The notes under the pieces were generated by a model. That model saw only the letters and a list, made by a program, of their open reading frames with translations. It was not told where the DNA came from and did not search any database. This document shows, one piece after another, positions 1 through 5,030 of a stretch of 10,437 nt of DNA. This DNA comes from JACPHB01 sp964495505 (GTDB lineage Bacteria > Patescibacteriota > Minisyncoccia > UBA10092), in NCBI GenBank assembly GCA_964495505.1, contig CAZBVM010000020.1, forward strand, positions 1 through 10,437. The letters run 5' to 3'. Made by a program: the position numbers and the translations under genes. The first letter of the stretch is position 1; each line of letters starts with the position of its first letter.

Positions 1-1083
1 TATTACGCAATTATAACGATATGGCCGATTTTCGTTACCTCGATAATCGGCGCTTCCGTTACTTTTTTGGGATTTATCGATGGTTTGGGCGACGCTTTCG
101 TATCGTTATCGCAAGCTGGTTCCGGATTTTTATCTGATAAATTAAGAAAAAGAAAGGTTTTTATCTGGCTTGGTTATTTTTTAGCGTTTATTTCGCGTCT
201 TATCTATGCTATTTCAAACCAATCTTGGCACTTAATCCCGGGGAAAGTTTTAGACAGAGCTGGGAAAATGCGCGACGCGCCACGTGATGCGATTGTTGCC
301 GATATAATGCCGCGCGAAAAAAGAGCGTCAGCGTTTGGAATACTCAGAGCCGCCGACAGAGGCGGAGCCGTGTTCGGACTTATCGCTTCTATCTTGCTTG
401 TTGGCTATTTCAGTTATCGACAGATGTTTCTTTTAGCGGCAATCCCGTCTCTAATCGGCAGTTTGATTGTTTTATTTTTCGTTCGCGAACATGCGCGCGC
501 CGACCATCTTAAACCAGAATTTTCTTTTAAATTTGTCAGCCGCGACCTCAGAATTTTTACATTAACTTCTGCGATTTTTACCCTAGGCGCGTTTTCCGAT
601 TCATTTTATATATTGGCGGCAAGCAAACTCGGCGTTTCTTTAAAATTCGTGCCATTATTTTTTCTCGCTTTTTTATTTTTCTCTTCGGTGTTCGCTATTC
701 CTTTCGGCAAACTTTCCGATAAAATCAGCCGGCTCTTCGTTGTTGCTATCGCTTTTATTTTGTTTATAGCTGTTAATTTGATTTTCATATTTTACAATTC
801 TTTTTGGATGATTTTTTTGGCGTTTGTTGCGCTTGGAATTCACAGCGCCGCTTATGAGGGTAATTTAAAAACTATTGTCGCGGAATTCGCGCCTTCTAAT
901 ATCCGAGGAAGCATTATAGGCAGTTTTCAAATGCTAATCGGTCTTATCGCTTTGCCGGCCTCTCTTATCGCCGGTATTTTGTGGGATGGCATCGGCCTCA
1001 AGGCGCCATTTGTTTTATCGCTGCTGCTTACTCTCGTAGCGCTTATTCTTTTATTTTTCGTCCGCGAACCGAAAGAAATATAA
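1..1083 (+). CDS. Major facilitator superfamily (MFS) permease, 5' end outside window
   Basis: The frame is open from the first base, so the gene begins upstream and about 360 C-terminal residues are visible. The protein is a polytopic inner-membrane carrier with many hydrophobic stretches separated by short basic loops. A loop reading GFLSDKLRKRK fits the MFS loop 2-3 signature (G-x-L-(S/A)-D-(R/K)), and a second, weaker copy (GKLSDKISR) sits about half a protein later, as expected from the two six-helix repeats. A run containing DRAGKMRDAPRDA follows the first motif and is typical of MFS drug or metabolite exporters, but the substrate cannot be told. It ends in FVREPKEI just after the last membrane segment. 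An internal TTG at 67 could be mistaken for a start but lies inside the continuous frame. No U-tracted terminator is seen on its strand. The next feature is the convergent RNA gene. Confidence 0.85.
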   Translation, partial: YYAIITIWPIFVTSIIGASVTFLGFIDGLGDAFVSLSQAGSGFLSDKLRKRKVFIWLGYFLAFISRLIYAISNQSWHLIPGKVLDRAGKMRDAPRDAIVADIMPREKRASAFGILRAADRGGAVFGLIASILLVGYFSYRQMFLLAAIPSLIGSLIVLFFVREHARADHLKPEFSFKFVSRDLRIFTLTSAIFTLGAFSDSFYILAASKLGVSLKFVPLFFLAFLFFSSVFAIPFGKLSDKISRLFVVAIAFILFIAVNLIFIFYNSFWMIFLAFVALGIHSAAYEGNLKTIVAEFAPSNIRGSIIGSFQMLIGLIALPASLIAGILWDGIGLKAPFVLSLLLTLVALILLFFVREPKEI

Positions 1084-1107
1084 AAAATGTCATGGGGGCA
1101 TGAGGAT

Positions 1108-1138
1108 AAAAAACCCCCTTCGCTTGCGCGAAAGGGGT
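1108..1138 (-). terminator. Intrinsic terminator of the minus-strand RNA gene
   Basis: On the minus strand CCCCTTTCGC pairs with GCGAAGGGGG (10 bp with one G-U) around a GCAA tetraloop, directly followed by six T residues (1113-1108). The T-tract exists only in the minus-strand direction, which fixes the orientation of the transcript. Confidence 0.85.
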
Positions 1139-1295
1139 AAAACTCGTAGAGTTGGAGACCGATCTACGCCGAGAGCGAATCCGCCAGCGCGGTGGCCTCT
1201 CGGTTTCATCGGGCAACTGCTACGGGGTTGAAACTCTCTGCATTGGTGACCGGGTCAATCACTGGTTTGCCCAGGCAACGCAGAGGAGCATAACT
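1108..1295 (-). ncRNA. Putative structured non-coding RNA of unknown family
   Basis: Read on the minus strand, this stretch runs from a canonical promoter to an intrinsic terminator and is filled by four almost contiguous hairpins. P1 pairs 1276-1285 with 1236-1245 (10 bp, one G-U) and encloses two small stems, including CTGG/CCAG with a GCAAA loop. P2 pairs 1229-1234 with 1203-1208 (6 bp). P3 pairs 1197-1203 with 1169-1175 (7 bp, sharing base 1203 with P2). P4 pairs 1163-1168 with 1145-1150 (6 bp). TTGCCC in the P2 loop (1211-1216) is complementary to GGGCAA in the P1 apical region (1267-1272), a possible kissing contact. The region is clearly richer in G+C than its coding neighbours. It lacks tmRNA tRNA-like ends, RNase P P4 motifs, the SRP domain IV loop, or the long single hairpin of 6S RNA. 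The 5' end is inferred from the -10 position. Confidence 0.65.
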
Positions 1296-1301
1296 ATCGA
1301 T

Positions 1302-1329
1302 AGCATATCAAACTCACAAAATATGTCAA
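1302..1329 (-). promoter_or_regulatory. Sigma70-type promoter of the minus-strand RNA gene
   Basis: On the minus strand, a perfect -35 TTGACA (1329-1324) is followed after 16 nt by TATGCT (1307-1302), preceded by TGA, which makes an extended -10. Transcription would start near 1295, just before the P1 hairpin. The promoter faces away from rmuC. Confidence 0.65.
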
Positions 1330-1344
1330 GTGGCGGTATGAAAT

Positions 1345-1373
1345 TTGATTTTTTAATTAGTTTCGTTCATTAT
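1345..1373 (+). promoter_or_regulatory. Possible promoter of the rmuC operon
   Basis: TTGATT (1345-1350) and CATTAT (1368-1373) are 17 nt apart. The predicted start near 1380 falls almost on the rmuC ATG at 1382, so the message would be essentially leaderless. The region is AT-rich, so chance matches are easy. Confidence 0.35.
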
Positions 1374-1381
1374 TATTAGCA

Positions 1382-2416
1382 ATGAGCAATATTTTTTTAA
1401 TTTTATTTTCAGTAATTATGGGCGTTGTTTTTTTCTTCGGCTTTATTTTTTATCTGTTAAAAAACAAAAAAACTAATTCTAACGAGGAAATAAGCAAATT
1501 GGGAGAACGGCTTGAAACGGCAAATAAGATTTTCGCCGAAGAGTTCAGGCAAATTCGCGAAGAAATTGGACGGTCCCATCACAAAGATTTAGAGCTTCGT
1601 GACAAATCGGCTAGAAATATAAATGAACAAATAGAAAAAGTTGTCAGCAATTTCGCCCAAATGAGAGAAATTTTAGGCCAGGTTCAAAACCAAGTTAAGG
1701 AAGTTTCGTCTTTTCAGACAATTTTCAAGAGTCCGAAACTTACCGGACAATGGGGCGAAGCATCGCTTGATTATATGCTTTCGCTTTATTTTCCGCGGCA
1801 GGACGCCTACGAGCTTCAGTATCAGTTCTCATCTGGCGAATCGGCCGATGCTATTTTAAAATTACCAAACGGGCGGATTTTGCCTATTGATTCAAAATTT
1901 CCTCAAGATAACTTCAATCAATTTATAAATACCGCTGAAGCTATACCCAGAGAAGAAGCAAGAAAAGCGCTCGTTATCCGTATTAAACAAGACATAACGG
2001 ATATCGCCGCAAAATATATTTTGCCAAATGAAAATACGGTTGATTTTGCGATGATGTACATTCCAGCTGAAAGTTTGTACTATGAGATAGTTACAAAGGA
2101 AGATTTAACTTCATATGCGTGGAATAAAAAAGTTTTTTTGACCTCGCCAAATACTTTTATTTTAACGCTAGGGGTTATTCAGCACTGGTTTAAAGATACG
2201 GATATTACCAAAAAAACAAGCGAAATTTTAAAAAAATTGCAGCGGATAGCAATAGACGGCGAAAAACTTGGAGAATCATTCAGAAAGTTAGGTTCACATC
2301 TTAGTAATGCCAAGAATTCATACGATGATGCTGAAAAAAGAATTGATATTCTTGTTGACAGAGTCAGCAATGTGGGAAATTTAATTGATGTTGACGAAAC
2401 TAAAGAACTAAAGTAA
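1382..2416 (+). CDS. rmuC: RmuC family DNA recombination protein
   Basis: RmuC proteins limit DNA rearrangements and carry a PD-(D/E)XK-like nuclease fold behind a coiled coil, usually with an N-terminal membrane anchor. All three parts are visible. A membrane segment spans about residues 4-26, followed by a charged, heptad-like coiled coil to about residue 110. The RmuC domain spans roughly 115-330. Family signatures are GQWGE (122-126), the nuclease-core pair D156 and PIDSKFP (168-174, with D170 and K172 as the D-x-K part), and DFAMMYIPAE further on. At 344 aa it is slightly shorter than many enterobacterial homologues but complete. No Shine-Dalgarno precedes the ATG. Its stop overlaps the next start by one base (TAATG), so the exonuclease gene is translationally coupled to it. 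The family assignment is firm. The cellular role is known only from genetics in other bacteria. Confidence 0.93.
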   Translation: MSNIFLILFSVIMGVVFFFGFIFYLLKNKKTNSNEEISKLGERLETANKIFAEEFRQIREEIGRSHHKDLELRDKSARNINEQIEKVVSNFAQMREILGQVQNQVKEVSSFQTIFKSPKLTGQWGEASLDYMLSLYFPRQDAYELQYQFSSGESADAILKLPNGRILPIDSKFPQDNFNQFINTAEAIPREEARKALVIRIKQDITDIAAKYILPNENTVDFAMMYIPAESLYYEIVTKEDLTSYAWNKKVFLTSPNTFILTLGVIQHWFKDTDITKKTSEILKKLQRIAIDGEKLGESFRKLGSHLSNAKNSYDDAEKRIDILVDRVSNVGNLIDVDETKELK

Positions 2417-3009
2417 TGCATAACCATATTGTATTAGACATTGAAACCCAAAATTTATTTTCTGATGTCGGCGGCAAAGAAAATCTAACCAAGCTTTCTC
2501 TTTCGGTTGCCGGCGTTTTTTCCTACTCCGGCAATAATTTTTTAACTTTCACCGAAAGTGAAATGCCTCAATTTGAAGATTTACTCAAAAAAACCGATTT
2601 GATAGTAGGGTTTAATATAGACCATTTTGATTTGCCGGTTTTACAAAAATACCTATCCATAGATTTAAACAAAATTCCAACCCTGGATATTATGAACGAA
2701 GTTGTCAGTAGAATGGGGCATAGGGTTAGTTTGGACGATTTAGTTTCTAACACTTTGGGAAAAAGAAAAAGCGCAAATGGGCTTGTGGCGGTTCAGTATT
2801 GGCGCGAAGGGAGAGTTGACGAATTAAAAAAATACTGTCTTGACGATGTTCGCTTAACGCGCGATTTATATGAGCATGGTTTAAAAAATGGCGAAATTAA
2901 ATTCATGGCCCGCGACGCTAATCTGCCATATGTCAAGGCAATAAAAGTTGATTGGTCAAAGTATTCTGATTTTAAAATAGAAAACGCATGGGTTCAATCA
3001 CTTTTCTAG
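2416..3009 (+). CDS. DEDD-family 3'-5' exonuclease (RNase H-like, YprB/DnaQ type)
   Basis: This 197-aa protein is a compact exonuclease domain with nothing else attached. The acidic DEDD motifs are visible: D8-I-E10 (Exo I), N67 with D72 in GFNIDHFD (Exo II) and Y140 with D144 in YCLDDV (Exo III), so it belongs to the metal-dependent 3'-5' exonucleases of the RNase H-like fold. The spacing and the GFNIDHFDLPVL string resemble the YprB-like group rather than the polymerase III epsilon subunit. It is expected to trim single-stranded ends of DNA or RNA in the cytoplasm, with the substrate unknown. The start overlaps the rmuC stop by one base, and its own 3' end overlaps the following nuclease gene by 22 bases. 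This implies tight co-expression and perhaps a joint job in end processing. No Shine-Dalgarno is seen. Confidence 0.85.
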   Translation: MHNHIVLDIETQNLFSDVGGKENLTKLSLSVAGVFSYSGNNFLTFTESEMPQFEDLLKKTDLIVGFNIDHFDLPVLQKYLSIDLNKIPTLDIMNEVVSRMGHRVSLDDLVSNTLGKRKSANGLVAVQYWREGRVDELKKYCLDDVRLTRDLYEHGLKNGEIKFMARDANLPYVKAIKVDWSKYSDFKIENAWVQSLF

Positions 3010-3761
3010 ATAAAATCATAAACGATAGTTTTAATCGCGAGCCATATGCCAAAAAAAGCTGGTGGGCAACTGATTTGAATTCCTGTCTTAGGGGCGCTTT
3101 TTATAGGCGTAAGGGCTTACCCCCAACCTCATTGATAACTCCCGACAGGATGGGAATTATGGAAGTGGGTAAAATTGTAGAAGAATGGATAGTTAATAAA
3201 GTCAAGCAATCTGGAAATTTAGTCGCCGAGCAATTGCGGGTTGAGGCGCCGGAATATGAAGCGTCCGGAAAAGTTGATTTAATTTTAAATGAAGGCGGCC
3301 GGCCGGTGCTTTACGAAATAAAATCAACCAACTCCTTTAGTTTTAAATATAAAGTTAAAAATAAAGAACCCCAGCCGCAGCATAAATTGCAAACGCTTTT
3401 TTACCTGTGGCGCTTGAGAAACCACGGCCATCCCGACGCCCCACATATTGATTTTTCTAATCTTGAGGGGAGGTTAATTTACGTGTCTCGCGATGATTTA
3501 AATCGTTTAATAATTCCGATTGACTACTCCGAGAGCGCGATAAAACCCGTGGTTGAACAGCTTGAGATATTAAACGCTTCCTGGAAAAAAGATGAATTAC
3601 CGCCGGTGCCGGAGCCGATTATTTTTGACGAAGAGCGGGGCAAATGGGGGATAAACTGGGTTTGCGATTTTTGTGCTTACCATGAACTCTGCGCCGGCCG
3701 CGACTGGCGCGCCAAAGCCGAAATTGAAGTCAAAGAAAGAAATGGAGCCATAGGGAATTGA
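2988..3761 (+). CDS. Cas4/RecB-like PD-(D/E)XK nuclease with Fe-S cluster cysteines
   Basis: This 257-aa protein has the layout of the Cas4/AddB-type nuclease domain. The PD-(D/E)XK core is V-D97 followed by E110-I-K112, with a downstream Q-rich helix (QHKLQTLFYLW, around 131-141) that matches motif QxxxY. Four cysteines are placed as in 4Fe-4S nucleases: C33 in DLNSCLRG near the N-terminus and C226, C229, C235 near the C-terminus (C-x2-C-x5-C). The family contains single-strand exonucleases used in recombination or in CRISPR adaptation. No cas1, cas2 or repeat array is in the window, so a repair role beside RmuC and the DEDD exonuclease is more likely. The start is fixed by the need to include C33. 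It lies within the upstream gene (22-base overlap), and no ribosome binding site is visible. Confidence 0.85.
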   Translation: MGSITFLDKIINDSFNREPYAKKSWWATDLNSCLRGAFYRRKGLPPTSLITPDRMGIMEVGKIVEEWIVNKVKQSGNLVAEQLRVEAPEYEASGKVDLILNEGGRPVLYEIKSTNSFSFKYKVKNKEPQPQHKLQTLFYLWRLRNHGHPDAPHIDFSNLEGRLIYVSRDDLNRLIIPIDYSESAIKPVVEQLEILNASWKKDELPPVPEPIIFDEERGKWGINWVCDFCAYHELCAGRDWRAKAEIEVKERNGAIGN

Positions 3762-3786
3762 AACTTTATTTTTATTTACATAAAAA
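3758..3786 (+). promoter_or_regulatory. Probable promoter of the ArsR-type gene
   Basis: TTGAAA (3758-3763) and TAAAAA (3781-3786) are 17 nt apart and overlap the stop codon of the nuclease gene. The expected start near 3793 coincides with the first base of the palindromic repeat copy 1. The leader would then begin with that element. Confidence 0.4.
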
Positions 3787-3792
3787 CATGTT

Positions 3793-3820
3793 AGTATGGT
3801 CTTATTCGCGCGAATAGGGG
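3793..3820. repeat. Palindromic repeat element, copy 1
   Basis: The core is the perfect 14-bp palindrome TATTCGCGCGAATA (3803-3816). Including flanks, the 28 bases 3793-3820 match 27 of 28 bases at 5311-5338 inside the cysteine desulfurase gene. It sits between the putative promoter and the start codon of the ArsR-type gene, so it could equally be an operator. The match in the asymmetric flanks argues for a shared repeat rather than only a binding site. Confidence 0.75.
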
Positions 3821-3840
3821 AGTACTAATTCATATCAAAT

Positions 3841-4101
3841 ATGCAAAAGTTGGAAAAAATTTTAAAAGCGCTGGCTAATCGTCGTCGATTGGCAATTTTG
3901 AAATATCTTAAAGAAAATAAAGAAGCGTCAGTGGCGGGAATTGCCGATGAAATTAATTTATCTTTCAAAGCTACCTCTAAACATCTCGGCGTTTTATCGG
4001 CAGTTGATATCATTGAAAGGGAACAGCGAAGCTCACAAATGTTTTATCGCTTGTCTGCCGATCGGGAACCGCCCGTAAAATATATTATTTCTATTCTTTG
4101 A
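3841..4101 (+). CDS. ArsR/SmtB-family winged-helix transcriptional regulator
   Basis: This 86-aa protein is a single winged helix-turn-helix domain and little more. It opens with KALANRRRLAILKYL (about 9-23), the first helix typical of ArsR regulators. The recognition helix is LSFKATSKHLGVL (40-52), and the wing is around ERE-QRSSQMFYRLS (59-72). The ELCVCDL metal-binding box of arsenic and zinc sensors is absent and there are no cysteines, so it probably responds to something else or acts as a constitutive repressor. The tail is short compared with 100-120 aa homologues. No Shine-Dalgarno lies at a useful distance, since the GGGGAG stretch is 18 nt from the ATG. Copies of the TTCGCGCGAA palindrome lie on both sides (3803-3816 and 4119-4130), which suggests autoregulation. 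No terminator with a T-run follows it. Confidence 0.85.
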   Translation: MQKLEKILKALANRRRLAILKYLKENKEASVAGIADEINLSFKATSKHLGVLSAVDIIEREQRSSQMFYRLSADREPPVKYIISIL

Positions 4102-4109
4102 TTTAACTT

Positions 4110-4139
4110 TATTCCCTCATTCGCGCGAATATGGGAATA
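4110..4139. repeat. Palindromic repeat element, diverged copy 2
   Basis: ATTCGCGCGAAT (4119-4130) is a perfect palindrome flanked by outer arms TATTCCC (4110-4116) and GGGAATA (4133-4139), with two mismatched bases between. The whole can form one long hairpin. In reverse complement it loosely resembles copies 1 and 3, including the G-rich flank. It lies just after the ArsR-type stop codon, but no T-run follows, so it is not a standard terminator. Confidence 0.6.
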
Positions 4140-4152
4140 CCAAATTGGTATT
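4136..4152. repeat. 17-bp palindrome AATACCAAATTGGTATT
   Basis: Perfect 8-bp arms surround a single central A. It overlaps the end of repeat copy 2 by four bases. The size and symmetry suit a dimeric regulator site, and the nearby ArsR-type protein is a candidate, but nothing in the sequence proves it. Confidence 0.45.
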
Positions 4153-4157
4153 AATAA

Positions 4158-4179
4158 TAAAATCCGTATTGCTACGGAT
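4158..4179 (-). terminator. Intrinsic terminator of the minus-strand gene 4203-4871
   Basis: On the minus strand ATCCGTA pairs with TACGGAT (7 bp) around a GCAA tetraloop, and four T residues follow (the last stem base plus three), then more A/T. It lies 24 nt beyond the stop codon. A second inverted repeat (GTCAAAC/GTTTGAC, 4193-4217) spans the stop codon itself. Confidence 0.6.
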
Positions 4180-4202
4180 ATATTTCGGATCAGTCAAACG
4201 TT

Positions 4203-4871
4203 CTATGAAAGTTTGACACCAACTTTTTGAATTGCGCGGCGAATTTCCGCCGTTATAGCCAGTTTTGTTCCAGTAACCGGGCCTGATGGATATTTAATAG
4301 GAATTGGCTTAGAAAACCGCTTGAGAGAATCCGGACGATAGAAGTGGCCAATCGGCATCGGCCCGGCAATAACTAGATGGTGCCCCTCAAAATCATACAG
4401 CATGCTTTCAAACCAGCTGACCTTTTCCTCTGTGGAGTTTGGATCTACCAGATAATCTTTCGCTTCCTTGATAACGGTAGCATCATCGGTTTTGTTGGCG
4501 CAAAGATACCATTGATATTGTTCGGCAAGGGTAAGCTCGCGCGAGTCTTCAAGATATCCCACACCCACGAGCATTCCCAGGTTGAGTTTGCGCCGATCGA
4601 GGCCGTGCCGCTCAACAACTTCCGCACGAACACGCGCCATTGAGTTATAGAATCCAACCCAGCCGCGGTACTTCTTGGGCATAGAGCCGGTCTTAATGCC
4701 AAATTCGCCAGCCTCCGTTTGAATCATAAGCTTTCTTGAGAGTAAAAGCTCGTACCACGGCGCATTATAGGGAATTACGTAAAGCCATTGCGGTTTGCGA
4801 AATGCGTCCACTATCTGTACTGCCTGTCGCTTAGTAACTCCCAATCCATATCGATATTGCATGCCCGTCAT
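4203..4871 (-). CDS. Uncharacterised protein, possibly PUA/ASCH-like fold
   Basis: The protein is 222 aa and soluble, with no membrane segment. The start at 4871 is chosen over the longer GTG at 4916 because AAGGAG lies 6 nt upstream of this ATG and the predicted transcription start (around 4913) would lie downstream of that GTG. The stretch PYNAPWYELLLSRKLMIQT (about 34-52) resembles the opening of ASCH/PUA-like domains, where a residue string such as PWxELLLSGxKxxExR occurs. The segment LKRFSKPIPIKYP near the C-terminus resembles the end of such domains. ASCH proteins are thought to bind RNA or modified nucleosides, but the match here is by eye and weak. The gene is visibly richer in G+C than its neighbours and has strong individual signals for promoter, ribosome binding site and terminator, which suggests a separately acquired unit. 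It is convergent with the ArsR-type gene. Confidence 0.8.
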   Translation of the reverse strand: MTGMQYRYGLGVTKRQAVQIVDAFRKPQWLYVIPYNAPWYELLLSRKLMIQTEAGEFGIKTGSMPKKYRGWVGFYNSMARVRAEVVERHGLDRRKLNLGMLVGVGYLEDSRELTLAEQYQWYLCANKTDDATVIKEAKDYLVDPNSTEEKVSWFESMLYDFEGHHLVIAGPMPIGHFYRPDSLKRFSKPIPIKYPSGPVTGTKLAITAEIRRAIQKVGVKLS

Positions 4872-4877
4872 TTTCTT

Positions 4878-4883
4878 CTCCTT
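4878..4883 (-). promoter_or_regulatory. Shine-Dalgarno deciding the start of gene 4203-4871
   Basis: AAGGAG on the minus strand lies 6 nt before the ATG at 4871. It selects this start over the upstream GTG, and is one of only two convincing Shine-Dalgarno sites in the window. Confidence 0.7.
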
Positions 4884-4919
4884 ATCAGGATATTTTTGAA
4901 GAACTTTTAATGTCACATT

Positions 4920-4949
4920 ATTTTAGCGTTAAAGAGGTAATAGAGTCAA
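4920..4949 (-). promoter_or_regulatory. Promoter of the minus-strand gene 4203-4871
   Basis: On the minus strand TTGACT (4949-4944) and TAAAAT (4925-4920) are 18 nt apart. Transcription would begin near 4913 and give a leader of about 40 nt containing the Shine-Dalgarno. Confidence 0.6.
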
Positions 4950-4990
4950 TAGATATTTTTTATCGATTTATTATAATATCGGTTTTTTTA

Positions 4991-5019
4991 TTGTAAAAAG
5001 CATTATTTTGTGTTAGAAT
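4991..5019 (+). promoter_or_regulatory. Promoter of the cysteine desulfurase-htrA operon
   Basis: TTGTAA (4991-4996) and TAGAAT (5014-5019) are 17 nt apart, with TGT before the -10 (extended -10). The start is expected near 5026, only about five bases before the ATG at 5031, so the message is probably leaderless. It is divergent from the minus-strand promoter at 4920-4949. Confidence 0.6.
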
Positions 5020-5030
5020 AATTTTCTAAA

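Noticed and set aside
1114..1138. Terminator of the MFS gene on the + strand
   Set aside because: The hairpin is followed by TAAAAC on the + strand. The T-run exists only on the minus strand.
1108..1295. tmRNA, RNase P RNA, 6S or SRP RNA
   Set aside because: No tRNA-like ends or tag frame, no P4 motifs, no single long interrupted hairpin, and no SRP apical loop are visible.
1152..1379. 75-aa open frame on the + strand
   Set aside because: It lies across the hairpins of the minus-strand RNA gene, has an unlikely composition and no initiation signal. The RNA explanation accounts for the structure better.
2988..3761. CRISPR-Cas adaptation module
   Set aside because: A Cas4-like protein is present but there is no cas1, cas2, effector or repeat-spacer array in the window.
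4535..4546. CTCGCGCGAG as another copy of the palindromic repeat
   Set aside because: Only the CGCGCG core resembles the element, the flanks do not match, and the GC-rich gene makes chance likely. The same applies to TTCGCGCGA near 8790.
4377..4702. Open frames on both strands inside 4203-4871
   Set aside because: They overlap a gene with its own promoter, Shine-Dalgarno and terminator, and their translations look like shadow frames.
4872..4916. GTG start extending the minus-strand gene by 15 codons
   Set aside because: No Shine-Dalgarno precedes it and the predicted transcription start lies at about 4913, downstream of the GTG.
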